A stretch of DNA of 64,000 bases. It comes from Trichostrongylus colubriformis (lineage: Eukaryota; Nematoda; Chromadorea; Rhabditida; Trichostrongylidae). The first letter of the stretch is position 1; each line of letters opens with the position of its first letter. The DNA lies in the NCBI GenBank assembly GCA_963978905.1, contig OZ022257.1, forward strand, positions 9,198,509 to 9,262,508, given 5' to 3'. Positions 17,039 through 27,635 of this stretch are shown piece after piece. The translations under genes were made by a program, and so were the position numbers. Below the pieces are notes generated by a model. It ran no database searches. It was not told the origin of the DNA and saw nothing but the letters and a program-made list of their open reading frames with translations.

Positions 17039-17454
17039 ATTGCAACAATAAGAAAAGCGAAAAAACTCGTTGGTTTGCAACTTTTGAGATATATACTGTT
17101 CCCAAATGAAGAAGATCAATAAGAAAACGAGTAAAATGTCATTAGAAAGCAGTCTTAAGAAGAATGAAGAAGAAATAATACAAAAATAAGGTTAAATCAG
17201 GCCGAAAACAAGCATTTAAATGAACGAAGCGTGGCTCGGCCGCGGAAGCTTGCAGTTCGGACGGAAGCGCGCCCTGGGGCCAAATACAGTCTCACGGCGC
17301 GTTTTTCAAAGCCGGTTTCGTCACACATTATATCTGCCGGTCCCATATGTTTGTTTTGAGACGCCATTGTTTTTGAAAACGTTATTCCGTCCTTGCCCCC
17401 CTCCCGGTGCCTTTAAGTATGGTAAATATACCATTCAGAAACTGAGTTAAGGTG

Positions 17455-17600
17455 GAAGGGTAGTGTAATGGGCACATGATACGTAAGCCCAGAAAGCATG
17501 GAGGGTTCGATTCCCGTTCGTGAAAGGGGTCTCGATAGTGTAATGGATTAGCACATGTGCCCGTAAAGCATGGAGCGCTGATTCGAATCGTTCGAGACCA
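17455..17600 (+). pseudogene. Two tandem tRNA-like sequences (tRNA pseudogenes or SINE)
   Basis: Two related ~70-nt units lie head to tail. Both hold an A-box-like TAGTGTAATGG and a B-box-like GGTTCGATTCC (unit 1) or GATTCGAATC (unit 2). Unit 2 (17529-17598) has a perfect 7-bp acceptor stem, GTCTCGA with TCGAGAC, and a T-loop TTCGA. Its anticodon arm, however, does not form a normal 5-bp stem and 7-nt loop. I therefore call them degenerate and assign no amino acid. Confidence 0.4.
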
Positions 17601-18521
17601 AGGTCGGCACTCTACAACGTGATTAAGCAGTTTATACTAGAAAAGATACGGGATGGGCAAACATGGATGGGGCATGAGGGTGACAGTGCACTGTGAACAG
17701 CAACATTTCTCAACCATTTCTATGCCGCAAGGCACCGTAAACAAATCTCTGCTTGTAGTTGAAGAAAAGTTTCGACGGCATTTAAAGGAACCGGAAGGGG
17801 TCAGAAACAGAGCAAGATGCAAAGAAATGAGCAATTTGTAACGAACACACAAGGTAAGGAGCGATAATCGGCGAAAAAACCCGGATTCAAAAGCGCGACG
17901 CGGTGGAGTATATTCGCATCCCATTCGCATCAACACACTGACTTTCCGAGTTGTCCGCTGTAGGACACAGGTCGCGGGCCAGCGTTAGTTGTAGCATCTG
18001 ACTCCTAGCGCAGTGGAGTGGCCATTTCCAACTACATTAGCATTCATGTAAGTACATCAAAAAACAATATAAGAATGAACAAAGGAAAAAAGTTAAAGAA
18101 AAGACAACTTTATAGTAAAAACATCTCCTCTTGGCGCCATGCCAAGGTGTCAAATTGGCGAGTTTGTGCAATGGCGACCACTTAAACTCGTCCGAACTAC
18201 GTCTGTTCTACCGTAAGTCAAAATTACCCCCTTCCGGTGTCTTCAACTTATATACGTTTGAATTAGTTTCGGAAGCAGGATGCATCTGCAACTTGGATGA
18301 CCGACAGCGGTCTTATAAGCGAAATATCATATTTCAACGTAATTTTCCTGCTGGGATTTATATGAGAATCCGTGCGATATTAATGGAGGTACGGTGGGCA
18401 ACGCCATCAATGTTCTACAGTCACTGCTACTGCTATTTGCCTTTGGTGTCAATGGCTTACAATAAAAGAAGCTTGGTGTGAAGCACCCCCACTTCACACT
18501 CATTGAAATATCGTGAAACAT

Positions 18522-18697
18522 AGGGCCGCGTTCATACTCAGAGCTGATAGTGCGTGCTGCGTTCAGAGACAGCGAAGCAGGATGGTACGAGGAGATGCAG
18601 ACACTATGCAGGCAACGAGGTAGAGCAGCATAGGCAGAGGAGCAGAGAAAAGCAGCCACGCCTTGAAGCCGGCACCGCAGCGTACGAAGGCGGAGTG
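18522..18697. mobile_element. GCC-end MITE family, copy at 18.6 kb
   Basis: Left end AGGGCCGCGTTCATACTCAG, right end CCGGCACCGCAGCGTACGAA. The copy truncates the downstream end of the Gypsy reverse transcriptase fragment on the minus strand. Confidence 0.7.
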
Positions 18698-18764
18698 AAT
18701 AACGCTCAGCTGCTACATATAGCCTTCGCGTCTCTAGTGCGAAAAAATGGGTAGGGTGTAACGG

Positions 18765-18935
18765 TCCGGTAAGGTAAGTCGTTAAGTGGTCGGAAGTCGA
18801 GAAATACTCGAAAGGTACCGTCTTTTTCCTTGACCAACACGGTATTAAATAGCCACGAAAGATCACTTTCCACGATCCGGCCGGATTCAGCAACTTATTA
18901 ATGATGTCGTCAAGATTCTTCAGGAATCGAGCGGG
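18765..18935 (-). mobile_element. Gypsy-type LTR retrotransposon reverse transcriptase fragment
   Basis: One minus frame reads AESGRIVESDLSWLFN followed by TVLVKEKDGTFRVFLDFRPL, the well-conserved start of a Gypsy/Ty3-type reverse transcriptase (SPxVLVKKKDGxxRxCVDYRxLN). The YxDD box is absent because the copy is cut off by the MITE at 18.5-18.7 kb. The long open frame covering 18327-19124 on the same strand is a different frame that runs through both elements and is not a protein. Confidence 0.75.
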
Positions 18936-19419
18936 TATCCCGAAGTAAGCCAAAATCAGAGTACTGGAAACGGTAAGCGGAGAAAAAGACTGAATCGGCA
19001 CTGGATATGAGCGATATGAGATGATCTCAGCTTCAGTGGCAGAAATGGCAGTCCAAGAACAGTTCCGCAGAAAGAATTTCCAGCTCCATCTGGGATACAA
19101 AAGCTTTGAAATCTGAAATAGCAATCCATTGCTGCTGCCGCCTGCAGACTGTCCTTCTTATGGGATCGAGGAATGCCCTAAGCCGAGTCATTAGAAAGAC
19201 GAAGTTCGACGCTGGGGAAACCATAGCAGGTATTATTTAAATTAGGTTGTTGCAAAATTAATTCAGTTTCAAGGTATGTATAAATAAGTAGATTTTTTAC
19301 CCTGAACTATTCCATCCCAAGGAGCGCCAGGCATATCATTTGGTGGGTTTTTTCTGCTCTTTCAGAAACTTCTATGAATGTAGTTTTCCAGCCGGCCTTT
19401 TCCAGGGCTGCGTATAATC

Positions 19420-20871
19420 ATGAACCGACGCGACTATCGAGTCATCATGCTTTATGAGTTTAAATTGGAACACTCCGCAGCGGAGGCAGCCCATATTCTC
19501 AGCAGTGTTCTTGGGACGAATCGTCCTTGCGAACGAACAGTGGAGCTCTGGTTTAAAAAATTTGCTTCTGGCGATTTTGATCTCGAAGAGAAGTCGGGTC
19601 GCGGCCGCAGGTCATCGCTTAAAGGAATCGTCCACGGAAAATGAGTTTTTGTGTTACCCATATGTTTATGCTGTATTTGCCTAATGTTGGCCTCATGCAA
19701 AATTTCACGCGAAAAAAAGTGAATCTGGCTGAGATACAGCACCAGAAAGTGCGGTCCCAGTGGGCGGGGCCTCCGTGTAAAAGCCTCGTACCGCGTCCGT
19801 CGTGGTCGGACACACATTGTAGGAACAGAAGGTTACGTAAACAGTCCTACTCTCCGTTTCCAACGGCGGCGGAAGACGGGACGAGGCTTTTACACGGAGG
19901 CCCCGCCCACTGGGACAGCACTTTGTGGTGCTGTATCTCAGCCAGATTCACATTTTTTGCGTGTAATTTTACATGAGGCCAACATTAGGCAAATACAACA
20001 TAAACATATGGGTAACACAAAAACTCATTTTCCGTGGACGATTCCTTTAATGATCAAGATTTAAGGAGAGCCGTCGAAGCAAATCCGGAGACGAATACTC
20101 GTACGTTAGCAGAAGACCTAGGCGTACATTACTCTACAGTGGCCAGACATTTGCTGACAATCGGCAAGGTGAAGAAGATGTCGAAGTGGGTGCCTCATGA
20201 CCTGACCGATGAGCAGCGTCTGGCACGTTTCGACACCTGCTCTAATCTCCTAGTTCGCCATAAAAATGAGCCATTTGTAAACCGTATTATAACTGTAGAT
20301 GAAAAATGGGTTCTTTATGATAACAGGAAGCGGGGATTAGCCTGGGTAGATAAGGATGCTCCTCCAAAAACTTTTTCTAAACCCGACCTTCACCCTAAAA
20401 AGGTTATGATTACTGTGTGGTGGTGTTGTAGAAGTGTAATCCATTACAGTTTCTTGCAACCTGATCAGCCAGTCACAGCAGATCATACTGTTGTGATCTG
20501 GAGCAAATGTATAGAAAGTTGCAAAAATTGTGGCCGGCGGTGGTGTATGGTGTGTGGGCCGATCCTGTTGCAGGACAACGCAAGGCCACACAACTCACAA
20601 ATCACTCGGCAAAAATTGACCCACTTGGGTATAGAAGTTCTCCCTCATCCAGCGTATTCTTCCGACCCTTCCCCAACAGACTATCACTTTTTTCGAGCCC
20701 TCAATTCTCATCTGCGTCAGAAACAATTTACTAATTTAGACGATGTTGAATGTGCCTTCCTTGACTTCGTTGATTCTCGTGATAGTAGTTTTTATAGTGA
20801 AGGCTTAGATTTATTGCCTGCCTGTTCGTTGGCAAAAGTGTGTAGATTCTGATGGTTTTTACTTCGATTAA
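19420..20871 (+). pseudogene. Mariner transposase, broken
   Basis: The transposase cuts and joins the element's ends through a D,D34D active site. The N-terminal helix-turn-helix part (MNRRDYRVIMLYEFKLEHSA...) runs from 19420 until the MITE at 19622. The reading resumes just beyond it as NDQDLRRAVEANPETN, then WVPHDLTDEQ, then TVDEKW (first Asp), LLQDNARPH (second Asp) and SPTDYHFF (third Asp, 34 residues on). All three catalytic Asp are kept. Two compensating frameshifts scramble about 15 residues near 20505-20550. A further shift near 20830 moves the C-terminal RWQKCVDSDGFYFD out of frame, with TAA at 20869-20871. Similarity is to Hsmar1 and to the Ancylostoma 'bandit' element, from memory. 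Inactive by MITE and frameshifts. Confidence 0.92.
19622..20047. mobile_element. 426-bp stem-loop MITE (AAGGAATCGTCC family), copy A, in the mariner
   Basis: Nearly the whole element is one inverted repeat. The ends are AAGGAATCGTCCACGGAAAA and its complement, followed by GGGTAACACAAAAACTC-type text and inner GTGGGCGGGGCC blocks. A TA dinucleotide flanks each side (19620-19621, 20048-20049), the typical Tc1/mariner-class target duplication. Open frames on both strands within it are by-products of the palindrome. Confidence 0.92.
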
Positions 20872-21009
20872 TAAACTTGTGTTTAAGCTGAGTTATAGTA
20901 GTTTGAAGTATGCGGTCATTTCCAAACTTAATTTTGCAACAACCTTATAGAAGAATATGCAAGGACGAGGATGGCAGAGCACTGTAACGCCTAATTCCGA
21001 CGAACCTTT

Positions 21010-22085
21010 TCAGCTCAGTCTAAAATAGCTGGTGAGTGCTCGTTCCACGAGAGGGCTGATGGATCCCATCGTAGACCCAGCCAATTTAGCGAGGAAGGCA
21101 TAGCAACAATGCTCTTCTTGGATCGGAGTCCAAAAGAGCACGAAGCCGTCCGGGCACGTGCAACTCCCGTCCTTGTAGAAACAAGCAAATGCGTCCTCAC
21201 GTGGTGTTTGGAAAAATGTGTCTTTACCTGGTGTTTTGAGGAACCTATCCACATGCCGGGTATGAACGGTGGTGATGTATGAGTAACATTTATCACCGTA
21301 ATGGAATGATTGGCGCAGCATCCAGACAAAGGAAAGTTAAATGTGAGCAAGTAATGTGTGTGCCAAACCCCACACTCTTCGACAATGGGGATGTAAGGGC
21401 ACCAGTGATGGAACATTTGCTTACATTCCTCCGATGGAACCGTCGTATGGACATCAATATATCTTTCTCAGTCAGCGCCAAAGAAACTGACTGAGTGACA
21501 GACTGACAGATTAACTTTCAGATAGAGGCTGGAGAGGAGTAAGGGTGGGTGTTCGACCAGTAGAGATGTAAGGAAAGTCTGTGAGGCCGTGTCAGGTGGT
21601 TGAGCAGAAGCCCTGAGCAGTTTTTATGGTTTAGGAAAAAATAAAGTGGTAGTCTCCTGTGAATGGCATTGCCAGGCTAGTGCTGGAGAAACAAGCGATG
21701 GCAAGTGAGGGGCAGAATAAGAGCTGCATGTGTGACAGTGATAATGAAGAAGGAGCGTGCGAGAGTGACGCTGGAAGAGGCGATGGTAGGTGGCTTTCAG
21801 ATCATTGAACAAATTCCTTATTACGGTTAAGCAAGGCTGTATGGATCTGGGATTTGACGAGTTGATTCTAGATGTCATTGAGTGTACCGTGAGCTCGGCT
21901 ATGCGATCCTGGGTGCAGATATTGCTTGTGGCGAGGTGCGTAGACTCCAACGACGAGTTGCACGGAAGGACGTTAACTGGGGGAGAAGAGGGAGTGTATT
22001 CGCGAAGGCTCGCAGTGAAAGGCGAAGGATCAAGCCTCGGGGACATGTGTCGAAGGGCAGACGTGCCTGAGGAGGCAGTGCTCAA
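21010..22085 (-). other. Probable LTR-element debris with open minus frames, unrecognised
   Basis: A frame at 21010-21321 (about 100 residues, Cys-rich, with SCTCPDGFVLFWTP) and another at 21624-22085 (153 residues) are open on the minus strand between the Gypsy gag-like and reverse transcriptase fragments. The order fits one minus-strand LTR element, but I recognise no domain. Gag or other structural-protein remains are possible. Confidence 0.3.
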
Positions 22086-22176
22086 CTAGAAGGGGGAGGA
22101 GGAAGGGAGGGGGGGGGGAAGCGTTGTAGCCCCACCTTGAGTCGAAGCGGAACGCGAGCAGGGGATGGTCATCTAA

Positions 22177-23134
22177 CAAGGGAAGGACCCCAGGTCAAAG
22201 TGGCCATCCGAAATGGGATACATGTGGTCCGACGCATTTTCGGACGCTGATCCCGAATCTGTATTCGAAATTTGCAGAACAATTCTCTGAGCAAAGTTAT
22301 GGAGGTTTTTCTGTGACGAGGCACTATTATATCAGTGCGGCAACTTGCAAAGTCATCAATGGCCTCCGGGATCACTGCTAGTGTTCCGGATATGCTGGAC
22401 AAGGATCATGGGGTTGCTCCCCGCCGGTGCCGGTTTTTTGCATTTGTGTTGAATTGTCAGTAAGTGCTTTTCTTTCACTTATGGACGTTTCCTTGTACTG
22501 GAACCTACCGCACCCATCACTCTGCCACTTTATTTATAACTACCATCATTACTCACAAGGAAAGGATACCAAGTCGAAGAGATTCCCATACCACACGAAT
22601 TGGGCCTTGTTGCGTAAAAGATTATGACATTCGGACACAGGAGGTCGAATTACCCATCTGTGCAAATTTTCAGCCACATCCAGTTTTTGGTCCAACTTCG
22701 GAAAATTGGGGGTGGCCAGGGAATAAAGTGGTCATTTGGCCATCCCACTAACTATACGAAACAAGCGTCAAATAGGAGCATTTCCTAGGCATGGGTCAAG
22801 GTCTTCTCCTTTGTTCAATGTGCTGCCACCCAATAGCTCGTGAATTTTTGCGAAATTTGGTCAAAATCTCGAATCGGCTAAAAACTTGTCCCTTATAGTA
22901 ATTTGACTCCCTGAACACGAAAATCGCCCTGGTTTCGCGCAAGAACGTCTGGCTCGCGTGCCATGGGCTTCCAAACCTACCATATGACAGTAATGTTTTT
23001 TCAGAAAAACTTCCATGACTCCGCCCAGAAAATCGTTCCGCAAATTTCGAAAGATTTGAGATCAGCGTCCGAAATTACGTCGGACCATATGTATTCCATT
23101 CCGCATGGCCACTTCGACCTGTGGTCCTTCCCTT
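22177..23134. mobile_element. Large foldback element (~0.96 kb)
   Basis: Inverted arms at about 22177-22330 and 22975-23134. The left arm holds CAAGGGAAGGACC, ATGTGGTCCGACG and TTATGGAGGTTTTTCTG; the right arm holds their complements. The centre of some 640 bp has no recognisable coding region. It separates a gag-like fragment (23.2-23.5 kb) from the rest of the Gypsy debris. Confidence 0.75.
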
Positions 23135-23182
23135 GTTGGCCGTAGCTCGCCGCGGCGGTTAAGACAGGAAAGTACGGCTGCC

Positions 23183-23461
23183 TCACTTAGCAGCAGTTCC
23201 ACCGTTTAAACTTTTGTAACCTTGCTTCAGGGAGACTGGGTTATCCAGCCTAACGAGGTATCGAATGTCCCCACGCAGGCGAGCGACAAATTCTTCCAAG
23301 ACCTGATCTTTTTGGGTGACTGAATTTTGACCCGACGTCGCTGGTCGGACCAAATCAAGGCTACAATTGGCTAACGAGGTACACAGTTTTTCAGACTTTT
23401 GATGACAGGTGGATAGCTTCGCCGGGCGACATATCGTTGCTGTTGGCTTCCAAAAACGCAA
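23183..23461 (-). mobile_element. Gag-like fragment of an LTR retrotransposon
   Basis: The minus frame contains EEFVARLRGDIRYLVRLDN, resembling the conserved Gypsy gag motif in which a retrotransposon gag domain has the form FxxGLRxxIRxxVxxxxP. It lies upstream, in the minus direction, of the reverse transcriptase fragment at 18.8 kb, as gag should. Assignment rests on this short motif only. Confidence 0.45.
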
Positions 23462-24899
23462 TTAGGTGCGACGCCACAGATGCGTATACTCGCTTAGCAA
23501 TCATCAAGTTTCTTAACCTCCTCGCGCGCTATTATCTATATCTCCATTAAGAAGGTTGGCCATTTGCTCATCTGTGAGAGTCACGGGGCCGAGTGCATGT
23601 ATCGCTCCAAACGTGGGTAAGAGCCGATGTGGTAGCGTTCTTGCTTGAAGCTATATGTAGCGATGTTTCGCACCCACAAGGGCTGACACCTACGACGACG
23701 TCAGCGTGAGACCTATGCTGCCTGCTGTATGATCTTAGTACTGTCCCAGTTTATCGAGCGTCCGAGTAAATGGAATATTATCCTTCAAAGATTACAGTTC
23801 GATTCGGAAGCGTCACACGACCTCCCAAGCATGTGTTAAAAAGCTAACCATAAAGATCCTCTGATGGTCTCTGGAGCAAAAGCTTGAACCGCAAAAAGTA
23901 GTGCCTTGCCCTAGTGTAGGAAAACAATGAACGGAAAACGCGACAGACGTTCGATTGGACAAAAGGGGGTAGAAAGCATGACCGAAAAGAAAAACTCTCG
24001 AGAGTTGTTCGTATGAAGGAGACCCACGAATAGATAGGACCGGTATCAACATACAGTGATGGATTAGATAGAGAAAGGGAACGGCTCTGAATGTAAGAAC
24101 TGGAGCGGAAGAGGCATTGCTGTACACCGTGGAGTGAAAGGAGTGAGACGGTGAATTCAGCGCTAGTGGCGGATAGGGACAATCGGATTGAAGAACTGGC
24201 CAGAAACCCGAGAAATAAGACCCCCTTTCCACTGTTGATTCTCGCCACTTGACGAACTGTCAGGAGGCGGGTAGTCTGATCTAGTTTTCCACTGGCATGT
24301 TGCCAAGTAAAAACAAGGGAATGACTGGAAATACGACAGCATCTACTTTATGGAGTGAGCTTCAAGCAAATACTGCGAAAGTGCGCCGCAAAACCTTCTA
24401 TCCTCCCGCATCTCATGGGCCGCTCCCACTACAGTCAATCGGGAATACGTCATCCGGAGGCGGGATCGACTTATCAAGAGGCGGGACAGGTGGCCAGTTG
24501 CGGCGTTTTGCGGCGTTTCTGCAGCTCGGAGGAGCGCCACAGGTTGTCTTCTTATGCCCAAGACTACCATGTGAGTGAATTCTTGTAAGGATTTCTCCAT
24601 TATCACATTACCCCTGATGCTATCCTTAAAGCAACATTTTGGTTTGATGAGGCTGAGCTCGATGTGTTATTTCAGATAGCTTATGCTTGTGCTCGTACAC
24701 CATGCATACTTCAAGAACATTTGTCGTCAGCATTTCTCTGGATATTTCCAGTGATCACACTACAGAAAAGGTACGTGGCGCCACGCTGAGTTCGTTTTCT
24801 TTCAAAGTTTTCCACAAGGTGTCCGCTTTGAAGTGAAACATCACGGGAAAAATTTTTATTCTACATTCATTCAGGAACAGTCTACTCCTCGTAGTTGAT

Positions 24900-25170
24900 C
24901 TACTCTTCGTCGTCCGTAGCGCCTTTACTCGAAGTCTTTTTATTTTTCTTACCTATGTTCTTTATTTTTTCGCCGAGTTTTTCCATTCCAGCCTTTGTCT
25001 GAAAAGGTAAATCCTTGAAACTTCTGAGAAATATCAATTCTATGTCTGATAGTTAATCGAACCTTCTTGTATGCTTTAACTGCTGTCTCTTTCACCACAC
25101 TTTTACCGTCGGTAATGCCAGCATAGGCAACAATGACCAATAGGAATAAGAAAAGCGATACTAGCCTCAT
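24900..25170 (-). CDS. Small secreted lysine-rich peptide, copy 1
   Basis: Unrecognised family. Exon 1 is 25170-25063 and exon 2 24998-24900 (stop TAG at 24902-24900). They join in frame to give 68 residues. Residues 1 to about 22 (MRLVSLFLFLLVIVAYAGIT) form a clear signal peptide. The mature part begins near GKSVVK and is Lys-rich, with regularly spaced hydrophobic residues (AGMEKLGEKIKNIGKKNKK), and ends in an acidic tail, DDEE. No Cys, so no disulphide fold. The TTTCAG acceptor at 25173-25172 sits one base before the ATG, which argues for starting at MRLV and not at the Met seven codons upstream. A secreted cationic helical peptide (antimicrobial or host-directed) is an inference from composition only. 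It pairs head to head with copy 2. Confidence 0.7.
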
Positions 25171-25171
25171 T

Positions 25172-25173
25172 CT
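25172..25173 (-). promoter_or_regulatory. Probable spliced-leader acceptor, peptide gene copy 1
   Basis: Minus-strand CCTTTCCTATTTCAG ends one base before the ATG. The equivalent AG is kept in copies 3 and 4 (27637-27638 and 29220-29221) but is AA in copy 2. Confidence 0.55.
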
Positions 25174-26506
25174 GAAATAGGAAAGGTACATTCCAGTGTC
25201 TGCTAAGGTTTAGATGAAGGTTTCAAGTTTGCAAGCCTGGTTTCTAGTCAATCATGTCCGGTGAGGTTACATATTGGTGTCACTCAATTTGCTTCCTACT
25301 GAACGATCCGAATATTGACACATATTATGCCTTTCGTAAAAGGCTGGTGATACGCCTCAGCATCATAGTCATCACTACAAGAGAGGAGGAAAAAAGGAGA
25401 AAGGATAGAGAGGCTGAAATAGAACACCGAGTTGAGGGAAGACGAGGTACTTCTCTTTCGGCATCTTTTAAAGCTATTTCCGGGCCTTTTTTTCAAAACA
25501 ACGCGGCTGAGAAAACGCTCCCAGAATCCGATGCGAAGCAAACTCCACAGAACGATATCTATGCATGCGAAGCAAATTCCACAAAACTATATCTTTGTAT
25601 GAAGGAACCTTGTGTTTGACATCGCATGTTGTCTGATGGAGTTAGTGTGGGAGTGGCGCTCATTGATTGTGTACATCTGTCCTCATCATTGATGAAATCT
25701 GTTTCACCCTACATCACATCAATGACAATGGCGTCGACCCTTCTGAAGCGTGCAGTTTGAAGTGAATGGCTCACAAAATGGAAGTAAGAAAGTGTTCAAT
25801 TACAACAAGTGTGACTACAGTAAATGGAAGAACTCCAATTAATACACACTCGACGTCTTGGCAAAACGTGGTGTAGACAAAGCTACGAACGATAGGCCAC
25901 CGAGACCCATACTATAAACAGAAATTTCTTCCTGTGTCTTTAACTTCGATATCGTTTGGCTACCATCAACTGCATGATGTTGATGCTCTTCAGAGCACCA
26001 TCGAAGCTTCGAGTATGAGACAAATGTACACGATCAATAAGGGACCGTTCCCATGCTAATTCAGCATCAGACCACATGCTTCCGGCGCGTTGTTAAACAC
26101 AGAAGTTGCTTCATACATAGATATCGTTCTGTGAAGTTTGCTTCGCATCGGATTCTGAGAGCGTTTTCTCAGCCGCTGTGTTTTGAAAAAAGCACCGGAC
26201 TGAATAGCTTTAAAAGATGCCGAAAGAGAAGCACCTCGTCTTCCCTCAACTCGATGTTCTATTTCAGCTTCTCTAACCTTCCTCCTTTTTTCCTCCTCTC
26301 TTGTAGTGATGATTATGATGTAGAGACGTATCACGAGCCTTTTGAAAGGCATAGTAAGTCAATATCTGGATCGTTCAGTTGGAAGCAAACTGAGTGACAC
26401 CAATATCTAATCTCACCGGATATTAATGACTAGAAACCAGGCTTGCAAACTTGAAACCTTCATCTAAACCATACCAGACACTGAAATGTACCTTTCATAT
26501 TTCAAA

Positions 26507-26777
26507 ATGAGACTAGTATCGCTTTTCTTATTCCTATTGGTCATTGTTGCCTATGCTGGCATTACCGACGGTAAAAGTGTGGTGAAAGATACAGCAGTTA
26601 AAGCATACAAGAAGGTTCGATCAACTATCAGTCATAGAATTGATGTTTCTCAGAAGTTTCAAAGATTTACCTTTTTAGACAAAGGCTGGAATGGAAAAAC
26701 TCGGCGAAAAAATAAAGAGCATAGGTAAGAAAAATAAAAAGACTTCAAGTAAAGGAGCTACGGAAGACGAAGAGTAG
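26507..26777 (+). CDS. Small secreted lysine-rich peptide, copy 2
   Basis: Exon 1 is 26507-26614 and exon 2 26679-26777 (TAG stop), giving 68 residues nearly identical to copy 1. Signal peptide MRLVSLFLFLLVIVAYAGIT; mature part with 14 Lys in about 46 residues and an acidic end, TEDEE. The intron (64 bp) starts GTTCGATC and ends CTTTTTAG. The leader directly before the ATG reads CATATTTCAAA where copy 1 has CTATTTCAGA, so the presumed trans-splice acceptor AG is lost. The coding part itself is intact. It may be silent, use another acceptor, or be transcribed without a leader. Function not recognised. Confidence 0.65.
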
Positions 26778-27359
26778 ACCAACTACGAGGAGTAGACTGT
26801 TCCTGAATGAATGTAGAATAAAAATTCTTCCCGTGATGTTTCACTTCAAAGGACACCATGTGAAAAACTTTTAAAAAAACGCAACTCAGCGTGGCGCCAC
26901 GTACCTTTTCTCTAGTGTATTCACTGGAAATGTCCAAAGAGATGCTGACGATCAATGTTTTTGAAGTATGCATGATGCTCAGCCTCATCAAACTAAAATG
27001 TTGCTTCAACGAGCAAGCGTGAAATCGATTACTTGGCATTCTCGCCAGTCTCAGTCACCTCATTCCTAAAATTTTGTGGGTGTTTCCCAAATCTAATAAC
27101 TTACACGGAACAAAAATGCAGCGTGAAGCCCACTCAAGCTGGATGGCAGATATTTGACCCTATGTGAAAGGCTTCGAGGCTATCGACGTGCTGTATTGAA
27201 GTTGTCCTTTCCTCTGACTGGCGCAGTGAAAGAAATGGCGTTTGCCAGATGAAGGTTTTTTGGATATTCGAATGTGATGATTTTTCATTCTTCGCGACGT
27301 GTGTGCATGTGACTGATTATGGGACGCTCGATAAACTGGGACAGTACTGAGATCATACA

Positions 27360-27559
27360 NNNNNNNNNNNNNNNNNNNNNNNNNNNNNNNNNNNNNNNNN
27401 NNNNNNNNNNNNNNNNNNNNNNNNNNNNNNNNNNNNNNNNNNNNNNNNNNNNNNNNNNNNNNNNNNNNNNNNNNNNNNNNNNNNNNNNNNNNNNNNNNNN
27501 NNNNNNNNNNNNNNNNNNNNNNNNNNNNNNNNNNNNNNNNNNNNNNNNNNNNNNNNNNN
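27360..27559. other. Assembly gap, 200 N
   Basis: Exactly 200 unknown bases, a conventional gap size. It removes most of peptide gene copy 3 and lies in the outer part of a palindromic arm, where short-read assembly commonly fails. Confidence 0.99.
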
Positions 27560-27635
27560 TCAAACTTTTACCGTCGGTAATGCCAGCATAGGCAACAATG
27601 ACCAATAGGAGAAAGAAAACTGATGTTAGTCTCAT
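27560..27635 (-). CDS. Small secreted lysine-rich peptide, copy 3 (partial, runs into gap)
   Basis: Only the first 25 codons are present, from ATG at 27635-27633: MRLTSVFFLLLVIVAYAGIT plus DGKSL, then the gap. The sequence equals the start of copy 4. The acceptor-like TTGATATTCAG (AG at 27638-27637) lies one base before the ATG. Exon 2 must lie in the gap or be lost. Confidence 0.6.

Larger units (their letters stand above)
19243..20947 (+). mobile_element. Mariner transposon (Hsmar1/bandit type) interrupted by a MITE
   Basis: The terminal inverted repeats are GGTTGTTGCAAAATTAA at the left (from 19245) and its exact complement at the right (ending 20944). Without the 426-bp MITE at 19622-20047 the element is about 1.28 kb, the normal mariner size. 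It sits inside the remains of the Gypsy element. Confidence 0.93.
24640..27040. repeat. Palindrome I: ~1-kb inverted arms carrying peptide genes 1 and 2
   Basis: The arms run about 24640-25680 and 26030-27040 and read as near reverse complements over coding, intron, 5' and 3' flanks. An example is the tract near CGTGGCGCCACGC on the left and GCGTGGCGCCACG on the right. A spacer of about 350 bp separates them. Each arm contains one head-to-head copy of the secreted peptide gene. Confidence 0.85.

Noticed and set aside
18327..19124. 265-residue minus-strand open frame
   Set aside because: It runs through a MITE and through the Gypsy fragment in the wrong frame. The real reverse transcriptase reading is in another frame.
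19641..19976. Open frame inside the mariner
   Set aside because: It belongs to the inserted MITE; the same translation appears in copies C and D.
25254..25619. 121-residue frame upstream of peptide copy 1
   Set aside because: It lies in the palindrome's 5' flank. The counterpart frames in the other arms are shifted or broken and show no domain.
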